In this document: positions 16,347 through 27,045 of the stretch, one piece after another
How positions within the stretch are numbered: the first letter of the stretch is position 1
Layout of the letters: every line of letters begins with the position of its first letter
From: Mesorhizobium prunaredense
GTDB taxonomy: Bacteria; Pseudomonadota; Alphaproteobacteria; Rhizobiales; Rhizobiaceae
Length of the DNA: 64,000 nucleotides
Direction of reading: 5' to 3'
Assembly: GCF_900156895.1 (NCBI RefSeq)
Contig: NZ_FTPD01000021.1
Coordinates: 47,410 to 111,409 of the forward strand
Position numbers and translations under genes: made by a program
The notes under the pieces: model-generated
The model's database searches: none
What the model saw: the letters and a program-made list of their open reading frames with translations, nothing else
Told to the model about the DNA's origin: nothing

Positions 16347-17846
16347 ATGAACGGGATTCAGGCGACCGTAGCGACCGTTGCGACCGCGTCGTCGGTCAAC
16401 GACGCGCTGCGGGCCAGAGTGATGTTCTGCCTGCTCGTCGCGCCTCTCGTGGCCTTCGCGCTTTCCGCCCACACCCAGGCCATCCTGCAGGACCCCGACA
16501 GCTGGTGGCAGGTCAAGGTCGGGCTCGACCTGCTGGCAAGTCGTACCTTCCCGGTTGTCGACAGCTATTCTCACACTTTCGCCGGCCAGCCGTGGATCGC
16601 CAAGGAGTGGCTTGGACAGGTCTTCCTTGCGCTCGCCTACACGGCCAGTGGCTGGAACGGCGTGGCGGTGCTGATCATCTCAACCATCGCCCTCACGGGC
16701 GCGCTGCTGTCATGGTATCTCAGCACCTGGTTGAGACCGATGGCGGCAGTGGGACTGGCCTTGTTCGCCGTGGCCATGATCTCCCCGATCTACACCGCGC
16801 GTCCGCACATCTTCACCTTGCCCATCATCGTGATCTGGACCGCAATGCTTTTTCGCGCAGCGCGCAATGAGCACGGACCACCTCTGTGGCTGCTTGCCCT
16901 GCTTGTCCTGTGGGCCAATCTCCACGCGACCTTTACCATCGGCTTCGTCATCGCGGCTTTCGCCGGCCTCGATGTCCTTGTGCGAACCCGCCTGTCCAAC
17001 CCCGTACTCCTTGGCAAATGGGTTGCCTTCGGACTGCTCTGCCCGGTGGTCAGCTTGATCAATCCCTATGGCATGAAGGCCATCCTTGCCACTTTCACCG
17101 TAGCCTATGGCAATGAAGCGGTTCCCTTGATTATCGAGTGGAAACCGTTCGACGCCTCGGATCAACGGTTCCAGGAACTGGGTATCCTACTGTTCGTTTT
17201 CGCGCTGCTTGTGTCGAGACTTCGCATCGGCTGGGCGAAGGCGCTGTTCATCGTCTTTGCCTTGCATATCTATCTCACCCATCTGCGCTTCATGTACCTG
17301 TTCTTTCTGCTGGTGCCGATCGTGCTTGCGGCCGAGATTGCGGAGCAATATCCAGCGCTTTCCCTGGCGAAATGGATGTCCGATAGGCGCGACGGACTGG
17401 AACGGTTTTTCGCGGAGCGATTTTACCGGATCTGCGGCGTGGCAGGCGTTTTGCTGCTGGGGGCAACCGCAATGCTCACGAGCGCCTATCCGGTCGCGCC
17501 GAGCCAGAAGACTTCGGCCAAGGATGCGCTTGCATTCGTCGAAAGCCATCATCTGTCAGGCAAAGTCCTGAATTCCTACAACTTCGGCGGCAGCTTGATT
17601 TTCCACGGAATCAAGACATTCATCGACGGCCGGACAGATCAGCTCTTTCTCAACGGCTTTACGAAGACAGATGCCGAGACAGGACGCAGCGGCGGAAAGC
17701 CTGTCCTCGAAGCCCAGCTCGAGAAGCATGCGATAGACTGGGCCTTGCTGACGCCGGATGACAGCCGCATTCCATTCTTCGATGAACTGGGCTGGAAGCG
17801 GGCGTATGCGGACGACTACGCCGTGATCTATACGCGCGATCGTTGA
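16347..17846 (+). CDS. Polytopic membrane protein of unknown function
   Basis: This 499-residue protein has about ten hydrophobic segments between residues 20 and 385, then a soluble C-terminal part of about 110 residues (SAKDALAFVESHHLSGKVLN, then FGGSLIFHGIKTFIDGR). The layout resembles membrane-embedded glycosyltransferase-like proteins (the GT39/PMT-type layout), and the position after a GtrB-like gene fits, but I see no signature that proves it. ATG 16347 follows GGAGCTATGAT. Confidence 0.7.
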   Translation: MNGIQATVATVATASSVNDALRARVMFCLLVAPLVAFALSAHTQAILQDPDSWWQVKVGLDLLASRTFPVVDSYSHTFAGQPWIAKEWLGQVFLALAYTASGWNGVAVLIISTIALTGALLSWYLSTWLRPMAAVGLALFAVAMISPIYTARPHIFTLPIIVIWTAMLFRAARNEHGPPLWLLALLVLWANLHATFTIGFVIAAFAGLDVLVRTRLSNPVLLGKWVAFGLLCPVVSLINPYGMKAILATFTVAYGNEAVPLIIEWKPFDASDQRFQELGILLFVFALLVSRLRIGWAKALFIVFALHIYLTHLRFMYLFFLLVPIVLAAEIAEQYPALSLAKWMSDRRDGLERFFAERFYRICGVAGVLLLGATAMLTSAYPVAPSQKTSAKDALAFVESHHLSGKVLNSYNFGGSLIFHGIKTFIDGRTDQLFLNGFTKTDAETGRSGGKPVLEAQLEKHAIDWALLTPDDSRIPFFDELGWKRAYADDYAVIYTRDR

Positions 17847-17913
17847 TTTTCGGCAGCTTCGCGCCGGCGCGCGACTTGTCTTTAAACGCCGCGCGCTGAG
17901 AACCGCGACGGCA

Positions 17914-17929
17914 AATCCTTTATAGGATT
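17914..17929. promoter_or_regulatory. Palindrome upstream of kdp
   Basis: AATCCT-TTAT-AGGATT is a perfect 6-bp-arm palindrome in the 256-bp gap before the kdp operon, followed by an AT-rich stretch. It could be an operator or part of the kdp promoter. It does not obviously match the E. coli KdpE site. Confidence 0.35.
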
Positions 17930-18102
17930 CTTATTTCTTTCCTCTTCGCCACGTCTCGAACCTTTATGGGGTTTGGATCCATATTCCGTCGGGAAGGACA
18001 TATCTCGCTCGCCAATACCATCGCGACCGAGTGTCTTCACATTGACTTCACCCTGCCGGCTGCAGGCAAGGCAGTGCAAAACGGAAATAAGGAACACGCA
18101 CG

Positions 18103-18183
18103 ATGGACATCATCGTTCTCGGGGTAGGGTTTTTGTTCTTTACCCTGTTCTTCGCCTTCATCAAAGCCTGCGACAGTCTTTAG
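18103..18183 (+). CDS. 26-residue membrane peptide at head of kdp operon
   Basis: The translation MDIIVLGVGFLFFTLFFAFIKACDSL* is a single hydrophobic helix followed by a short charged tail (the sequence is longer than 20 residues; key parts are GVGFLFFTLFFAF and IKACDSL). AAGGAA lies 8 nt upstream and it ends 13 nt before kdpF. The position and strong hydrophobicity suggest an extra small subunit or leader peptide of the Kdp system. This gene is too short for ordinary gene callers. Confidence 0.6.
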   Translation: MDIIVLGVGFLFFTLFFAFIKACDSL

Positions 18184-18196
18184 GCGGGAGGATCAC

Positions 18197-18286
18197 ATGC
18201 TTGTCGACTATATCCTCGGTGGCGCTGTGACCGTGTTCCTTCTCGCCTACCTGACATACGCCCTCGTTCGCCCAGAACGTTTCTAA
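18197..18286 (+). CDS. kdpF: KdpF, small subunit of potassium-transporting ATPase
   Basis: A 29-residue single-helix peptide, MLVDYILGGAVTVFLLAYLT followed by YALVRPERF. The ending is the classic KdpF pattern. GGGAGG is 5 nt upstream. KdpF stabilises the KdpABC complex in the inner membrane. It is missed by length-limited gene calling. Confidence 0.9.
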   Translation: MLVDYILGGAVTVFLLAYLTYALVRPERF

Positions 18287-18319
18287 CGGCAACTGGCGAA
18301 GGCACGGAAAGCAATACCT

Positions 18320-20023
18320 ATGACTTTCAACGGATGGATACAGATCCTCGTCTATTGCGGGATCGTCGTTTTGCTGGTGAAGCCGCTCGGCGGCTACATG
18401 TATCGCGTTTTCAGCGGCGACCGCACATTCCTCTCGCCGATTTTGGGCCCTGTCGAGCGGAGCCTTTATCGCATCTCGGGAACCAGCGAGCGTGAGGAGC
18501 AGCACTGGACCACCTATGCGGCGGCTTTGCTGTTCTTCAACCTGGCCGGTTTCCTGGTGCTTTACTTCCTGCAGCGGCTGCAAGGCAGCCTGCCCTACAA
18601 TCCGGCCGGTATGACCGCCGTCGAACCCGGGCTCGCCTTCAACACCGCCGCGAGCTTCATGACCAACACCAACTTGCAGAACTACGGCGGCGAAAGCACG
18701 ATGTCCTATCTCGTGCAGATGGCCGGCTTCACCGTGCAGAACTTCCTGTCCGCGGCGACCGGCATCGCCATCGCAATCGCGCTGATCCGCGGCTTCACCA
18801 AGGCCTCCGGCAAATCGATCGGCAATTTCTGGGTCGATATGACCCGGTGCACCCTTTACCTGCTGTTGCCGCTCTGCATCGTGCTGACGCTGGTCTATGT
18901 CTATCTCGGCATACCGCAGACGCTCAGCGCCTATATCGACGCCACAACATTGGAGGGCACGCGGCAGACGATAGCGGTCGGGCCAGCAGCCTCGCAGATC
19001 GCCATCAAGATGCTCGGCACTAATGGCGGCGGCTTCTTCAACGCAAATGCGGCGCATCCTTTCGAAAATCCCGATGCGATCTCGAACCTGATCCAGATGG
19101 TTTCGATCTTCGCCATCGGTGCGGCGCTGACCAACGTCTTCGGCCGCATGAACGGCAACCAGCGCCAGGGTTGGGCGATCTTGACCTCGATGGCCGTCCT
19201 GTTCATCGCCGGCGTCGCCGTCTGCTACTGGGCGGAAGCATCAGGCAATCCGCTGGTTCATGCGCTGGGCATCGACGGCGGCAACATGGAAGGCAAGGAA
19301 ACGCGCTTCGGCATCGCTTTGTCGGCGCTGTTTGCGGTCATCACCACCGCCGCGTCCTGCGGCGCCGTCAACGCCATGCATGACAGCTTCACCGCGCTTG
19401 GCGGCATGATCCCGATCATCAACATGCAGCTCGGCGAGGTCATTGTCGGCGGTGTCGGCGCCGGTCTCTACGGCATCCTGATGTACATCGTGATCGCCGT
19501 CTTCGTCGCCGGACTGATGGTCGGACGCACGCCCGAATATCTCGGCAAGAAGATCGAAGCCAAGGAGATCAAGATGGCAATGCTGGCCATTCTCTGCCTG
19601 CCGCTGGCGATGCTGATCTTCACTGCCATCGCGGTGGTGCTGCCGACCGGCGTCGCTTCCATAGCCAATGCCGGCCCGCACGGCTTCTCCGAGGTTCTCT
19701 ATGCCTACACCTCGGCTGCCGCCAATAACGGCTCGGCCTTTGGCGGCCTGACCGGCAACACGCCCTGGTACAATATCACGCTCGGCATCGGCATGTTGAT
19801 GGGCCGCTTCCTGGTCATCATCCCGGCTCTGGCGATCGCCGGTTCGCTGGTCGCCAAGAAGACGGTGCCGGCCTCCGCCGGCACCTTCCCGACCGACGGG
19901 CCGCTGTTCGTCGGACTGCTGGTCGGCGTCATTCTGATCGTCGGCGGCCTCACCTTCTTCCCGGCGCTGGCAGTCGGACCGATCGTCGAGCACCTGGCCG
20001 GCATCCACGGGCAGACTTTCTGA
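18320..20023 (+). CDS. kdpA: KdpA, potassium-binding channel subunit
   Basis: 567 residues, the normal length. KdpA is the inner-membrane subunit that binds and translocates potassium in the KdpFABC pump. It has about ten membrane segments and the selectivity-filter-like repeats, e.g. [32 protein letters not shown] and [18 protein letters not shown]. It follows kdpF by 33 nt. Confidence 0.97.
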   Translation: MTFNGWIQILVYCGIVVLLVKPLGGYMYRVFSGDRTFLSPILGPVERSLYRISGTSEREEQHWTTYAAALLFFNLAGFLVLYFLQRLQGSLPYNPAGMTAVEPGLAFNTAASFMTNTNLQNYGGESTMSYLVQMAGFTVQNFLSAATGIAIAIALIRGFTKASGKSIGNFWVDMTRCTLYLLLPLCIVLTLVYVYLGIPQTLSAYIDATTLEGTRQTIAVGPAASQIAIKMLGTNGGGFFNANAAHPFENPDAISNLIQMVSIFAIGAALTNVFGRMNGNQRQGWAILTSMAVLFIAGVAVCYWAEASGNPLVHALGIDGGNMEGKETRFGIALSALFAVITTAASCGAVNAMHDSFTALGGMIPIINMQLGEVIVGGVGAGLYGILMYIVIAVFVAGLMVGRTPEYLGKKIEAKEIKMAMLAILCLPLAMLIFTAIAVVLPTGVASIANAGPHGFSEVLYAYTSAAANNGSAFGGLTGNTPWYNITLGIGMLMGRFLVIIPALAIAGSLVAKKTVPASAGTFPTDGPLFVGLLVGVILIVGGLTFFPALAVGPIVEHLAGIHGQTF

Positions 20024-20047
20024 ACCGTCCCACCTTGGATCAATGTC

Positions 20048-20260
20048 ATGTCCTGGCTCGAAACCATACGTCGCAAGATTCGGCATCGACACGATCAGAA
20101 AGGGGCAACCCCGCCTCCTTTCCCGACCATGTCCACGTTCTTCGGCATTGCGGCAGTCATGATCGTGATCTGGCTGCTGGCCTCCGGGCTCCCGCATCTT
20201 CTTTCGGCCTACGATCGATCGGCGCCATCCAACAACATCGATACTGGAGCCACCAAATGA
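20048..20260 (+). CDS. 70-residue membrane protein between kdpA and kdpB
   Basis: The product starts [20 protein letters not shown], basic and probably cytoplasmic, followed by one membrane helix ([19 protein letters not shown]) and a short polar tail. Its TGA overlaps the ATG of kdpB (ATGA), so translation is coupled. No such gene is part of the textbook kdpFABC set. The ribosome site for ATG 20048 is weak, and an internal ATG 20129 would leave 43 residues that still contain the helix. Confidence 0.65.
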   Translation: MSWLETIRRKIRHRHDQKGATPPPFPTMSTFFGIAAVMIVIWLLASGLPHLLSAYDRSAPSNNIDTGATK

Positions 20261-22350
20261 GCCAGTCCAAATCCGCTGTTATCATGGATGCCCGCATCCT
20301 GCTGCCCGCCATCGACGGCGCCTTCAGGAAACTGAACCCGCGCACCTTGATGCGCAATCCGGTGATGTTCGTCGTCGCCGTCGTCTCGGCGCTCACGTCA
20401 GTCCTGTTCGTCAAGGATCTCGTCACTGGTGGCGGCGATCTCGGCTTCTCGCTGCAGATCATCATCTGGCTGTGGTTCACCGTGCTTTTCGCCAACTTCG
20501 CCGAAGCGGTCGCCGAAGGCCGAGGCAAGGCGCAGGCCGATTCGCTGCGCAAGGCTCGCACCGAGAGCCAGGCCAAGCTGTTGAGCGGCGACGACCGCAC
20601 CAAGTTCAAGCTGTTGCCTGGCACCAGCCTGAAGGTCGGCGACGTGGTGCTCGTCGAGGCCGGCGACATCATTCCGTCGGACGGCGAGGTGATCGAAGGC
20701 GTCGCTTCGGTCAATGAGGCGGCGATCACCGGCGAATCCGCTCCGGTGATCCGTGAATCCGGCGGCGACCGTTCGGCGGTGACCGGCGGCACGCAGGTTC
20801 TGTCCGACTGGATCCGCGTGCGCATCACCGCGGCCTCCGGCCACACCTTCCTCGACCGCATGATCTCGCTGGTCGAAGGCGCTGCGCGCCAGAAGACGCC
20901 CAACGAGATCGCGCTCAACATCCTGCTCGTCGGCATGACGCTGATCTTCGTGCTGGCGACGGCAACGATCCCGAGTTTCGCCTCCTATTCGGGCGGCTAC
21001 ATTTCGGTGACCGTCCTGGTCGCCCTGTTCGTCACCTTGATCCCGACGACGATCGGCGCGCTGCTTTCGGCCATCGGCATCGCCGGCATGGATCGCCTGG
21101 TGCGGTTCAACGTGCTGGCGATGTCCGGCCGCGCCGTCGAGGCGGCGGGTGACGTCGACACGCTGCTGCTCGACAAGACCGGCACGATCACGCTCGGCAA
21201 TCGCCAGGCGACGGCATTCCGGCCGGTCAAGGGCGTCACCGAGCAGGAGTTGGCCGACGCGGCGCAGTTGGCCTCGCTTGCCGATGAGACGCCGGAAGGC
21301 CGCTCGATCGTTGTGCTGGCGAAGGAGAAATACGCCATCCGTGCCCGCGACATGGCAACACTGCATGCCGCTTTCGTGCCCTTCACCGCGCAAACCCGCA
21401 TGAGCGGCGTCGACATCGATGGCTCTTCGGTTCGCAAGGGCGCGGTCGATTCGGTGCTCGCGTTCGTCAATCAGTCGACCGTCGCCACGCACGGCACGCG
21501 CCCCAGCAGCGACTCCGTCCGCGATCTCCAGGCGATCGCCGACGACGTCGCCAAATCCGGCGGCACGCCGCTGGCGGTCGAGCGCGACGGACGCCTGCTC
21601 GGCGTCGTCCATCTCAAGGACATCGTCAAGGGCGGCATCAGGGAACGCTTCGCCGAACTGCGCAAGATGGGGATCCGCACGGTGATGATCACCGGCGACA
21701 ACCCGATGACGGCGGCGGCGATCGCCGCGGAGGCCGGCGTCGACGATTTCCTTGCCCAGGCGACGCCCGAGGACAAGCTGAAGCTCATCCGCGACGAACA
21801 GGCCAAGGGGAAGCTCGTCGCCATGTGCGGCGACGGCACCAATGATGCGCCTGCCCTTGCGCAGGCCGATGTCGGCGTCGCCATGAACACCGGCACGGTC
21901 GCCGCGCGCGAAGCCGGCAATATGGTCGACCTCGACAGCGATCCGACCAAGCTGATCGAGATCGTGGAAATCGGCAAGGCGCTGCTGATGACGCGCGGCT
22001 CGCTGACGACCTTCTCCATCGCCAACGACGTGGCCAAGTATTTTGCCATCATCCCGGCCATATTCGCCGTCTTCTACATCGCGCCGGGGCAGACATCAGG
22101 TCCGCTGCAGGCGCTCAACGTCATGCATCTGGCAACGCCGCAGAGCGCCATTCTCTCGGCCATAATCTTCAACGCGCTGATCATCGTCGCGCTGATCCCG
22201 CTGTCGCTGAGAGGCGTCAGATATCGCGCAATCGGCGCGGGCGCGCTGCTCAGCCGCAACCTTCTTGTCTACGGCCTCGGCGGCATCATCGTCCCCTTCG
22301 TCGGCATCAAGGCGATCGACTTGGCCATCACCGCACTTGGCCTCGCATAA
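20257..22350 (+). CDS. kdpB: KdpB, catalytic P-type ATPase subunit
   Basis: From ATG 20257 the protein is 697 residues, normal for KdpB. Motifs are [12 protein letters not shown] (phosphorylated aspartate), [15 protein letters not shown] in the actuator domain, [14 protein letters not shown] and [17 protein letters not shown]. It hydrolyses ATP to drive potassium uptake through KdpA. The open frame extends upstream through the small ORF, but the ATGA overlap and normal length fix the start. Confidence 0.97.
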   Translation: MSQSKSAVIMDARILLPAIDGAFRKLNPRTLMRNPVMFVVAVVSALTSVLFVKDLVTGGGDLGFSLQIIIWLWFTVLFANFAEAVAEGRGKAQADSLRKARTESQAKLLSGDDRTKFKLLPGTSLKVGDVVLVEAGDIIPSDGEVIEGVASVNEAAITGESAPVIRESGGDRSAVTGGTQVLSDWIRVRITAASGHTFLDRMISLVEGAARQKTPNEIALNILLVGMTLIFVLATATIPSFASYSGGYISVTVLVALFVTLIPTTIGALLSAIGIAGMDRLVRFNVLAMSGRAVEAAGDVDTLLLDKTGTITLGNRQATAFRPVKGVTEQELADAAQLASLADETPEGRSIVVLAKEKYAIRARDMATLHAAFVPFTAQTRMSGVDIDGSSVRKGAVDSVLAFVNQSTVATHGTRPSSDSVRDLQAIADDVAKSGGTPLAVERDGRLLGVVHLKDIVKGGIRERFAELRKMGIRTVMITGDNPMTAAAIAAEAGVDDFLAQATPEDKLKLIRDEQAKGKLVAMCGDGTNDAPALAQADVGVAMNTGTVAAREAGNMVDLDSDPTKLIEIVEIGKALLMTRGSLTTFSIANDVAKYFAIIPAIFAVFYIAPGQTSGPLQALNVMHLATPQSAILSAIIFNALIIVALIPLSLRGVRYRAIGAGALLSRNLLVYGLGGIIVPFVGIKAIDLAITALGLA

Positions 22351-22362
22351 GGAATTAAGTCC

Positions 22363-22932
22363 ATGCTCAAGCAAATCCGACCCGCGATCACCATGATCGT
22401 TTTCTTCACCATCCTGACCGGCCTGATCTATCCGATCGGCATGACCGGCATCGCCCAGGCCTTGTTCCCGCGCCAGGCCAATGGCAGCCAGATCGAGCAG
22501 GACGGCAAGATCGTCGGCTCCGAACTGATCGGCCAGGCTTTTGCCAGCGAGCGCTATTTCCATGGCCGGCCGTCGGCTGCGGGCGACGGCTACAACGCCG
22601 CCACTTCGAGCGGCTCGAATCTCGGGCCGACCAACCCCAAGCTGATCGACCGCGTCAAGAGCGATGCCGACAGGCTGAAAGCCGAAAATCCGAACCAGCC
22701 GGTGCCGATCGATCTGGTCACGACTTCAGGCAGCGGCCTCGATCCGCATATCAGCCCCGAGGCCGCCTATTTCCAGGTCGCCAGGGTGGCCAGGGCCAGG
22801 GGCGTCGATGAAGCCAGGATCAGGTCCCTTGTCGACAGCCACGTCGAGGACCGCGAACTCGGCTTCATGGGCGAGCCTGTGGTCAATGTGCTGGCGCTTA
22901 ACCTGGCGCTGGACGAGGCCATCAAGCAATGA
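22363..22932 (+). CDS. kdpC: KdpC, accessory subunit
   Basis: 189 residues with one N-terminal membrane helix ([19 protein letters not shown]) and the family motifs [26 protein letters not shown] (read in two parts, YFHGRPSA and [11 protein letters not shown]) and [16 protein letters not shown]. KdpC stabilises the pump and raises ATP affinity. It begins 12 nt after kdpB. Confidence 0.97.
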   Translation: MLKQIRPAITMIVFFTILTGLIYPIGMTGIAQALFPRQANGSQIEQDGKIVGSELIGQAFASERYFHGRPSAAGDGYNAATSSGSNLGPTNPKLIDRVKSDADRLKAENPNQPVPIDLVTTSGSGLDPHISPEAAYFQVARVARARGVDEARIRSLVDSHVEDRELGFMGEPVVNVLALNLALDEAIKQ

Positions 22933-22979
22933 ATGGGTGGGGTCGACACCATCCTCGGCGCCATTCATGATCGACTGTG

Positions 22980-25733
22980 ATGCCGGACGACAGAAGCGAC
23001 GAAACCAGACCCTCACCCGACGCCCTGCTTGACCACGCGGAGCGGGAGGCGCGCGGTCGTCTGCGGATCTTTCTGGGCGCCGCCCCCGGTGTCGGCAAGA
23101 CCTATGAAATGCTGATGTCGGGCCGTGCAAGATTGGCCGACGGGGTGGACGTGGTGATCGGCGTCGTCGAGACGCACGGCCGCAAGGAAACCCAGGCGCT
23201 GGTCGACGGCTATGAGGTGATTCCCCGTCTCCGGGTCGACTACAAGGGGCGCATCATCGAGGAAATGGACCTCGATGCCATCCTTGCCCGGCGTCCGGCG
23301 TTGGTCCTCGTCGACGAGCTTGCCCATACCAACGCGCCGGGCAGCCGCCATCCCAAGCGCTATCTCGACGTTCAGGAAATCCTGACGCACGGCATCGACG
23401 TCTACACCACGCTCAACATCCAGCATGTCGAAAGCCTGAACGATGTCGTGGCGCAGATCACGCGCGTCAGGGTGCGTGAGACAGTTCCAGACTCCATCAT
23501 CGACCAGGCCGACGACATCGAGATCATCGATCTCACGCCCGACGACCTGATCAAGCGGCTCGAGGAGGGCAAGGTCTATATTCCCAGCACCGCCCAGCGC
23601 GCGATCGAGAACTATTTTTCGCCGGGCAATCTGACGGCGCTCAGGGAACTGGCGCTCCGCCGCACCGCCCAGCGGGTCGACGAGCAGTTGCTGACCCACA
23701 TGCAGGCCCACGCCATACCCGGGCCCTGGGCGGCGGGGGAAAGGGTTCTCGTCTGCGTCGACGCGCGTCCGGGCGGGGCGGCCCGTGTCCGCTATGCGCG
23801 GAGATTGGCCGACCGGCTCCGCGCCCCCTGGACGGCGCTTCATGTCGATACCCCTCGTTCGGCCGGCATGTCCGAGGAAGACAAGGATCGACTGGCGACG
23901 CTGCTGCGCCTTGCCGAGCAGCTCGGCGCCGAGGTGACGACCATTCCAGGTCAGAACGTCGCGCAGGACATCGTTCGCCATGCGACCGCGAACAACTTCA
24001 CCCATATCGTGATCGGCAGGCCGACCCGATCGCGCTGGCGGGAATTGATCGAAGGCTCGCTCACCTATGATCTCATCCGCAATGCCGGCGACATCAGCGT
24101 CCATGTCATTTCGGGAAACGAACGCAACGCCGAGGCGACGTCGAAGACCGTCAAGGCGGCGGACGAGCAGTGGCAGTTCGAGATCTGGCCCTATCTCAAG
24201 GCCACGGCCTATGTTGTTGGCTCGCTCGCCTTCGCCGTCCTTCTCGACCAGTTTCTCGACGTCCGCAATCTGGCGATCATCTTTCTCATCGGGGTCCTGA
24301 CTTCAGCGGTGACCGGCGGTCTCTGGCCAGCTTTGTATGCCTGCCTCATCAGCGCTATTGTCTTCAACTATTTCTTCCTGGAACCACGCTACACGCTGAC
24401 GATCCAGGATCCGGAGAGCATCGTTGCACTGGCTGTCTTCCTGGTTGTTGCGGTCATTGCCAGCAATCTGACAGCGCGCGTGCAGCGTCAGGCGGTCGCT
24501 GCCCGCTCGCGGGCACGCGCCACGGAAGATATCTATCTCTTCTCGAAGAAGCTCGCCGGCGCTGGCACGCTTGACGACGTGCTCTGGGCGACTGCCTTCC
24601 AGATTGCCTCTATGCTGAAATTGCGCGTGGTGCTGCTCTTGCCGGAGAACGGCTCGATCACCGTCAAGGCCGGCTATCCGCCTGACGACACGCTGGCCGA
24701 GGCCGACATCGCGGCCGCCCGTTGGGCCTGGGAGCACGATCGCCCCGCGGGCCGCGGCGCCGACACGCTTCCCGGAGCAAGACGCCTGTATCTGCCGTTG
24801 CGGACGGGGCGCACCGCCGTCGGTGTCGTCGGCCTCGACAACGACAAGCAAGGCCCGTTGCTGACTCCCGAACAGAAGCGCCTCCTCGACGCGCTCGCCG
24901 ATCAAGCGGCAGTCGCCATCGAGCGTATCCAGCTTGTTGCCGACGTCGACCGGGCCAAGCTCGCGGCCGAGGCGGACCGCCTGCGCTCGGCGCTGCTGAC
25001 CTCGATTTCCCATGACCTGAAAACACCGCTTGCCGCCATCATGGGCGCCGCCGGCACATTGCGGGACTTTGCGCCCGCGCTTCCCGAAGCGGATCGGGCG
25101 GAGCTGCTGTCGACCGTGCTTGACGAATCGGAGCGACTGAACCGCTTCATCGCCAATCTGCTCGACATGACCAAGATCGAATCCGGTGCGATGGAGCCGA
25201 ACTACGCATTCCACTATGTCGGCGACATTGTCGGAACCGCCTTGCATCGGGCCAGGAAAATCATCGGCGAACACAAGACCGAAATCGATATTCCCGCTGA
25301 CCTGCCAATGCTGAGGCTCGACCCCGTCCTGTTCGAGCAAGCGCTGTTCAACCTGCTCGACAATGCGGCCAAATACGCGCCGCCAGGTTCGACGATCCGC
25401 CTGCAGGGCTGGGCCGACAATGGTTCCGTCATCCTGCAGGTCATGGACGAGGGGCCGGGCATTCCGCGCGCCGATCTGGAACGCGTTTTCGACACGTTCT
25501 ACCGGGTGCGCAAGCGCGACCAGGTCCGTGCCGGCACCGGGCTTGGGCTCTCGATCTGCCGCGGCTTCATCGAGGCGATGGGCGGGACGATTTCGGCGGC
25601 CAGCAGGACCGACCGCTCTGGTGCGGTTTTCACCATCAAGATGCCGGTGCCGACGGAACTGCCCGCGGTGGACGACGACCCCAACGGCGATGACCGAAAT
25701 GTGGGCGACCCCGACGTGGCTAGCTTGGCATGA
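22980..25733 (+). CDS. kdpD: KdpD, potassium-sensing histidine kinase
   Basis: 917 residues. Domains in order: N-terminal KdpD domain with Walker A-like GAAPGVGKTYEM, universal-stress-like domain (about 250-375), four membrane segments of the DUF4118 type (about 400-500), GAF-like region, HisKA with SISHDLKTPLAAIMGA (phosphorylated His), and HATPase with LFNLLDNAAKYAPPG and GTGLGLSICRGF. It senses low potassium and phosphorylates KdpE. ATG 22980 is preferred to the GTG three bases before. Confidence 0.95.
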   Translation: MPDDRSDETRPSPDALLDHAEREARGRLRIFLGAAPGVGKTYEMLMSGRARLADGVDVVIGVVETHGRKETQALVDGYEVIPRLRVDYKGRIIEEMDLDAILARRPALVLVDELAHTNAPGSRHPKRYLDVQEILTHGIDVYTTLNIQHVESLNDVVAQITRVRVRETVPDSIIDQADDIEIIDLTPDDLIKRLEEGKVYIPSTAQRAIENYFSPGNLTALRELALRRTAQRVDEQLLTHMQAHAIPGPWAAGERVLVCVDARPGGAARVRYARRLADRLRAPWTALHVDTPRSAGMSEEDKDRLATLLRLAEQLGAEVTTIPGQNVAQDIVRHATANNFTHIVIGRPTRSRWRELIEGSLTYDLIRNAGDISVHVISGNERNAEATSKTVKAADEQWQFEIWPYLKATAYVVGSLAFAVLLDQFLDVRNLAIIFLIGVLTSAVTGGLWPALYACLISAIVFNYFFLEPRYTLTIQDPESIVALAVFLVVAVIASNLTARVQRQAVAARSRARATEDIYLFSKKLAGAGTLDDVLWATAFQIASMLKLRVVLLLPENGSITVKAGYPPDDTLAEADIAAARWAWEHDRPAGRGADTLPGARRLYLPLRTGRTAVGVVGLDNDKQGPLLTPEQKRLLDALADQAAVAIERIQLVADVDRAKLAAEADRLRSALLTSISHDLKTPLAAIMGAAGTLRDFAPALPEADRAELLSTVLDESERLNRFIANLLDMTKIESGAMEPNYAFHYVGDIVGTALHRARKIIGEHKTEIDIPADLPMLRLDPVLFEQALFNLLDNAAKYAPPGSTIRLQGWADNGSVILQVMDEGPGIPRADLERVFDTFYRVRKRDQVRAGTGLGLSICRGFIEAMGGTISAASRTDRSGAVFTIKMPVPTELPAVDDDPNGDDRNVGDPDVASLA

Positions 25734-26422
25734 CGAATCTGGACGTCAGGATATTGGTCGTCGATGACGAACCGCCGATCCGCAAGCTGCTCCGTGTCGG
25801 CCTTGGCAGCCAGGGCTATGCGATCAGCGAGGCGCCGAACGCCAAGACGGCGATCGAACTCGTGGAGACGGAAAAGCCGGACCTGATCCTGCTCGATCTC
25901 GGCCTGCCAGGCATGGGCGGCCACGAATTGTTGCGCAAATGGCGGGACGACGGCCTGGATGTTCCCGTCGTCATCCTTTCCAGCCGCACCGACGAGGCCG
26001 GCATCGTCTCGGCACTTGATCTCGGCGCCGACGACTATATCACCAAGCCGTTCGGCATGAACGAGCTTGTCGCGCGCATCCGCGTGGCGCTCCGCCACAA
26101 GTTCCAGCAGCAAGGCGAGAAGCCGGTCTTTCACACCGGCGATCTCACGGTCGATCTGGTGAAGCGCATCGTCATGATCGAGGACAGGGAGATAAAGCTC
26201 TCGCCGAAGGAGTACGACATCCTGCGCATCCTCGTGCAGCACGCTGGCAAGGTTCTCACCCACCAGTTTCTTTTGAAGCAGGTCTGGGGCGATTCGACCG
26301 ACGTGCAGTATCTCAGGGTCTATGTGCGGCAGCTCAGGCAGAAGATTGAGAAAACGCCCGACCAGCCGCGTTACATCACCACCGAAACCGGCGTCGGATA
26401 CCGCCTGCGCGAAGTCGACTGA
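25730..26422 (+). CDS. kdpE: KdpE, response regulator of kdp
   Basis: 230-residue OmpR-type response regulator: receiver domain with VVDDEPPIRKLL, LILLDLGLPGMGG (phosphorylated Asp) and DYITKPFGM, then a winged-helix DNA-binding domain ending YITTETGVGYRLREVD. Its ATG overlaps the kdpD stop (ATGA), so the two are made together. It should activate the kdp promoter upstream of 18103. Confidence 0.95.
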   Translation: MTNLDVRILVVDDEPPIRKLLRVGLGSQGYAISEAPNAKTAIELVETEKPDLILLDLGLPGMGGHELLRKWRDDGLDVPVVILSSRTDEAGIVSALDLGADDYITKPFGMNELVARIRVALRHKFQQQGEKPVFHTGDLTVDLVKRIVMIEDREIKLSPKEYDILRILVQHAGKVLTHQFLLKQVWGDSTDVQYLRVYVRQLRQKIEKTPDQPRYITTETGVGYRLREVD

Positions 26423-27045
26423 AGCGAGGGCCGCGGGCGAGCTCAATCGGCCGAGAGTTCCGCGGTCCGGACAAGCGCGCCGCTGAAGCCGGCCAACGAG
26501 ATGGAATAGGCAGGATCCGCCGCGCAACCGCATTGATCTCCAACGTGGAGGCGGACTTCAGCAGCGGCGTGATTTTCGTATCGAGTGCCATGTCGGTCAG
26601 ACGCGGGGGGCTCGTCTATCCCCACTGCGGGGCGCGCGTCTACCATCAGCCGCCTGTTGCGGCTGATCCAGCGCTCCACAACCAAGCGTCCCGGTTGCAC
26701 GGCGAAGCCGACTTGATCAGCTTTTTGTTTAACGAACTTGACAGCGATCGAGATGGCTTCGGCCACACGCGGTCCCTGATGTTCAGGATCAGCGAACAAC
26801 CTTGTTAATGGCAATGGTCGACGCGAGGCGTTCACCGGACCGGGCGCCGTCCCGATCTGGATGCTGGCGGCATGCGGATAAAGGACGAGAGCCCGACCTC
26901 TTGCCGGCGGCATAGCCGCGGCCCGCCACTCGCGCAGGTCCTCACGGTCTGGCGCGCAAGTCGCGCTTCGGGAGGACGCGCACAATTGAACGTCAGGCTG
27001 GATGGCTGCATTACAACTGATTGGTGCATTACAATATGAAATTTT
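26423..27045. other. Gene-free scar region after kdp
   Basis: About 620 bases with no intact gene. It contains a transposase remnant (26590-26830) and ends where the truncated secretion gene begins. The composition is less GC-rich near 27000-27050. Confidence 0.55.
26590..26830 (-). pseudogene. Remnant of IS5-family transposase
   Basis: The minus-strand frame reads LTRLFADPEHQGPRVAEA, then VKQKADQVGFAVQPGRLVVE and RWISRNRRLMVD. This matches the C-terminal signature of IS5-type transposases (YQGP..., pattern RW-VVER-RxRRLxxDxE). Both the catalytic N-terminal part and the final tail are lost or frameshifted. It is a dead fragment next to a truncated gene, marking an old insertion or deletion. 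Confidence 0.7.
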
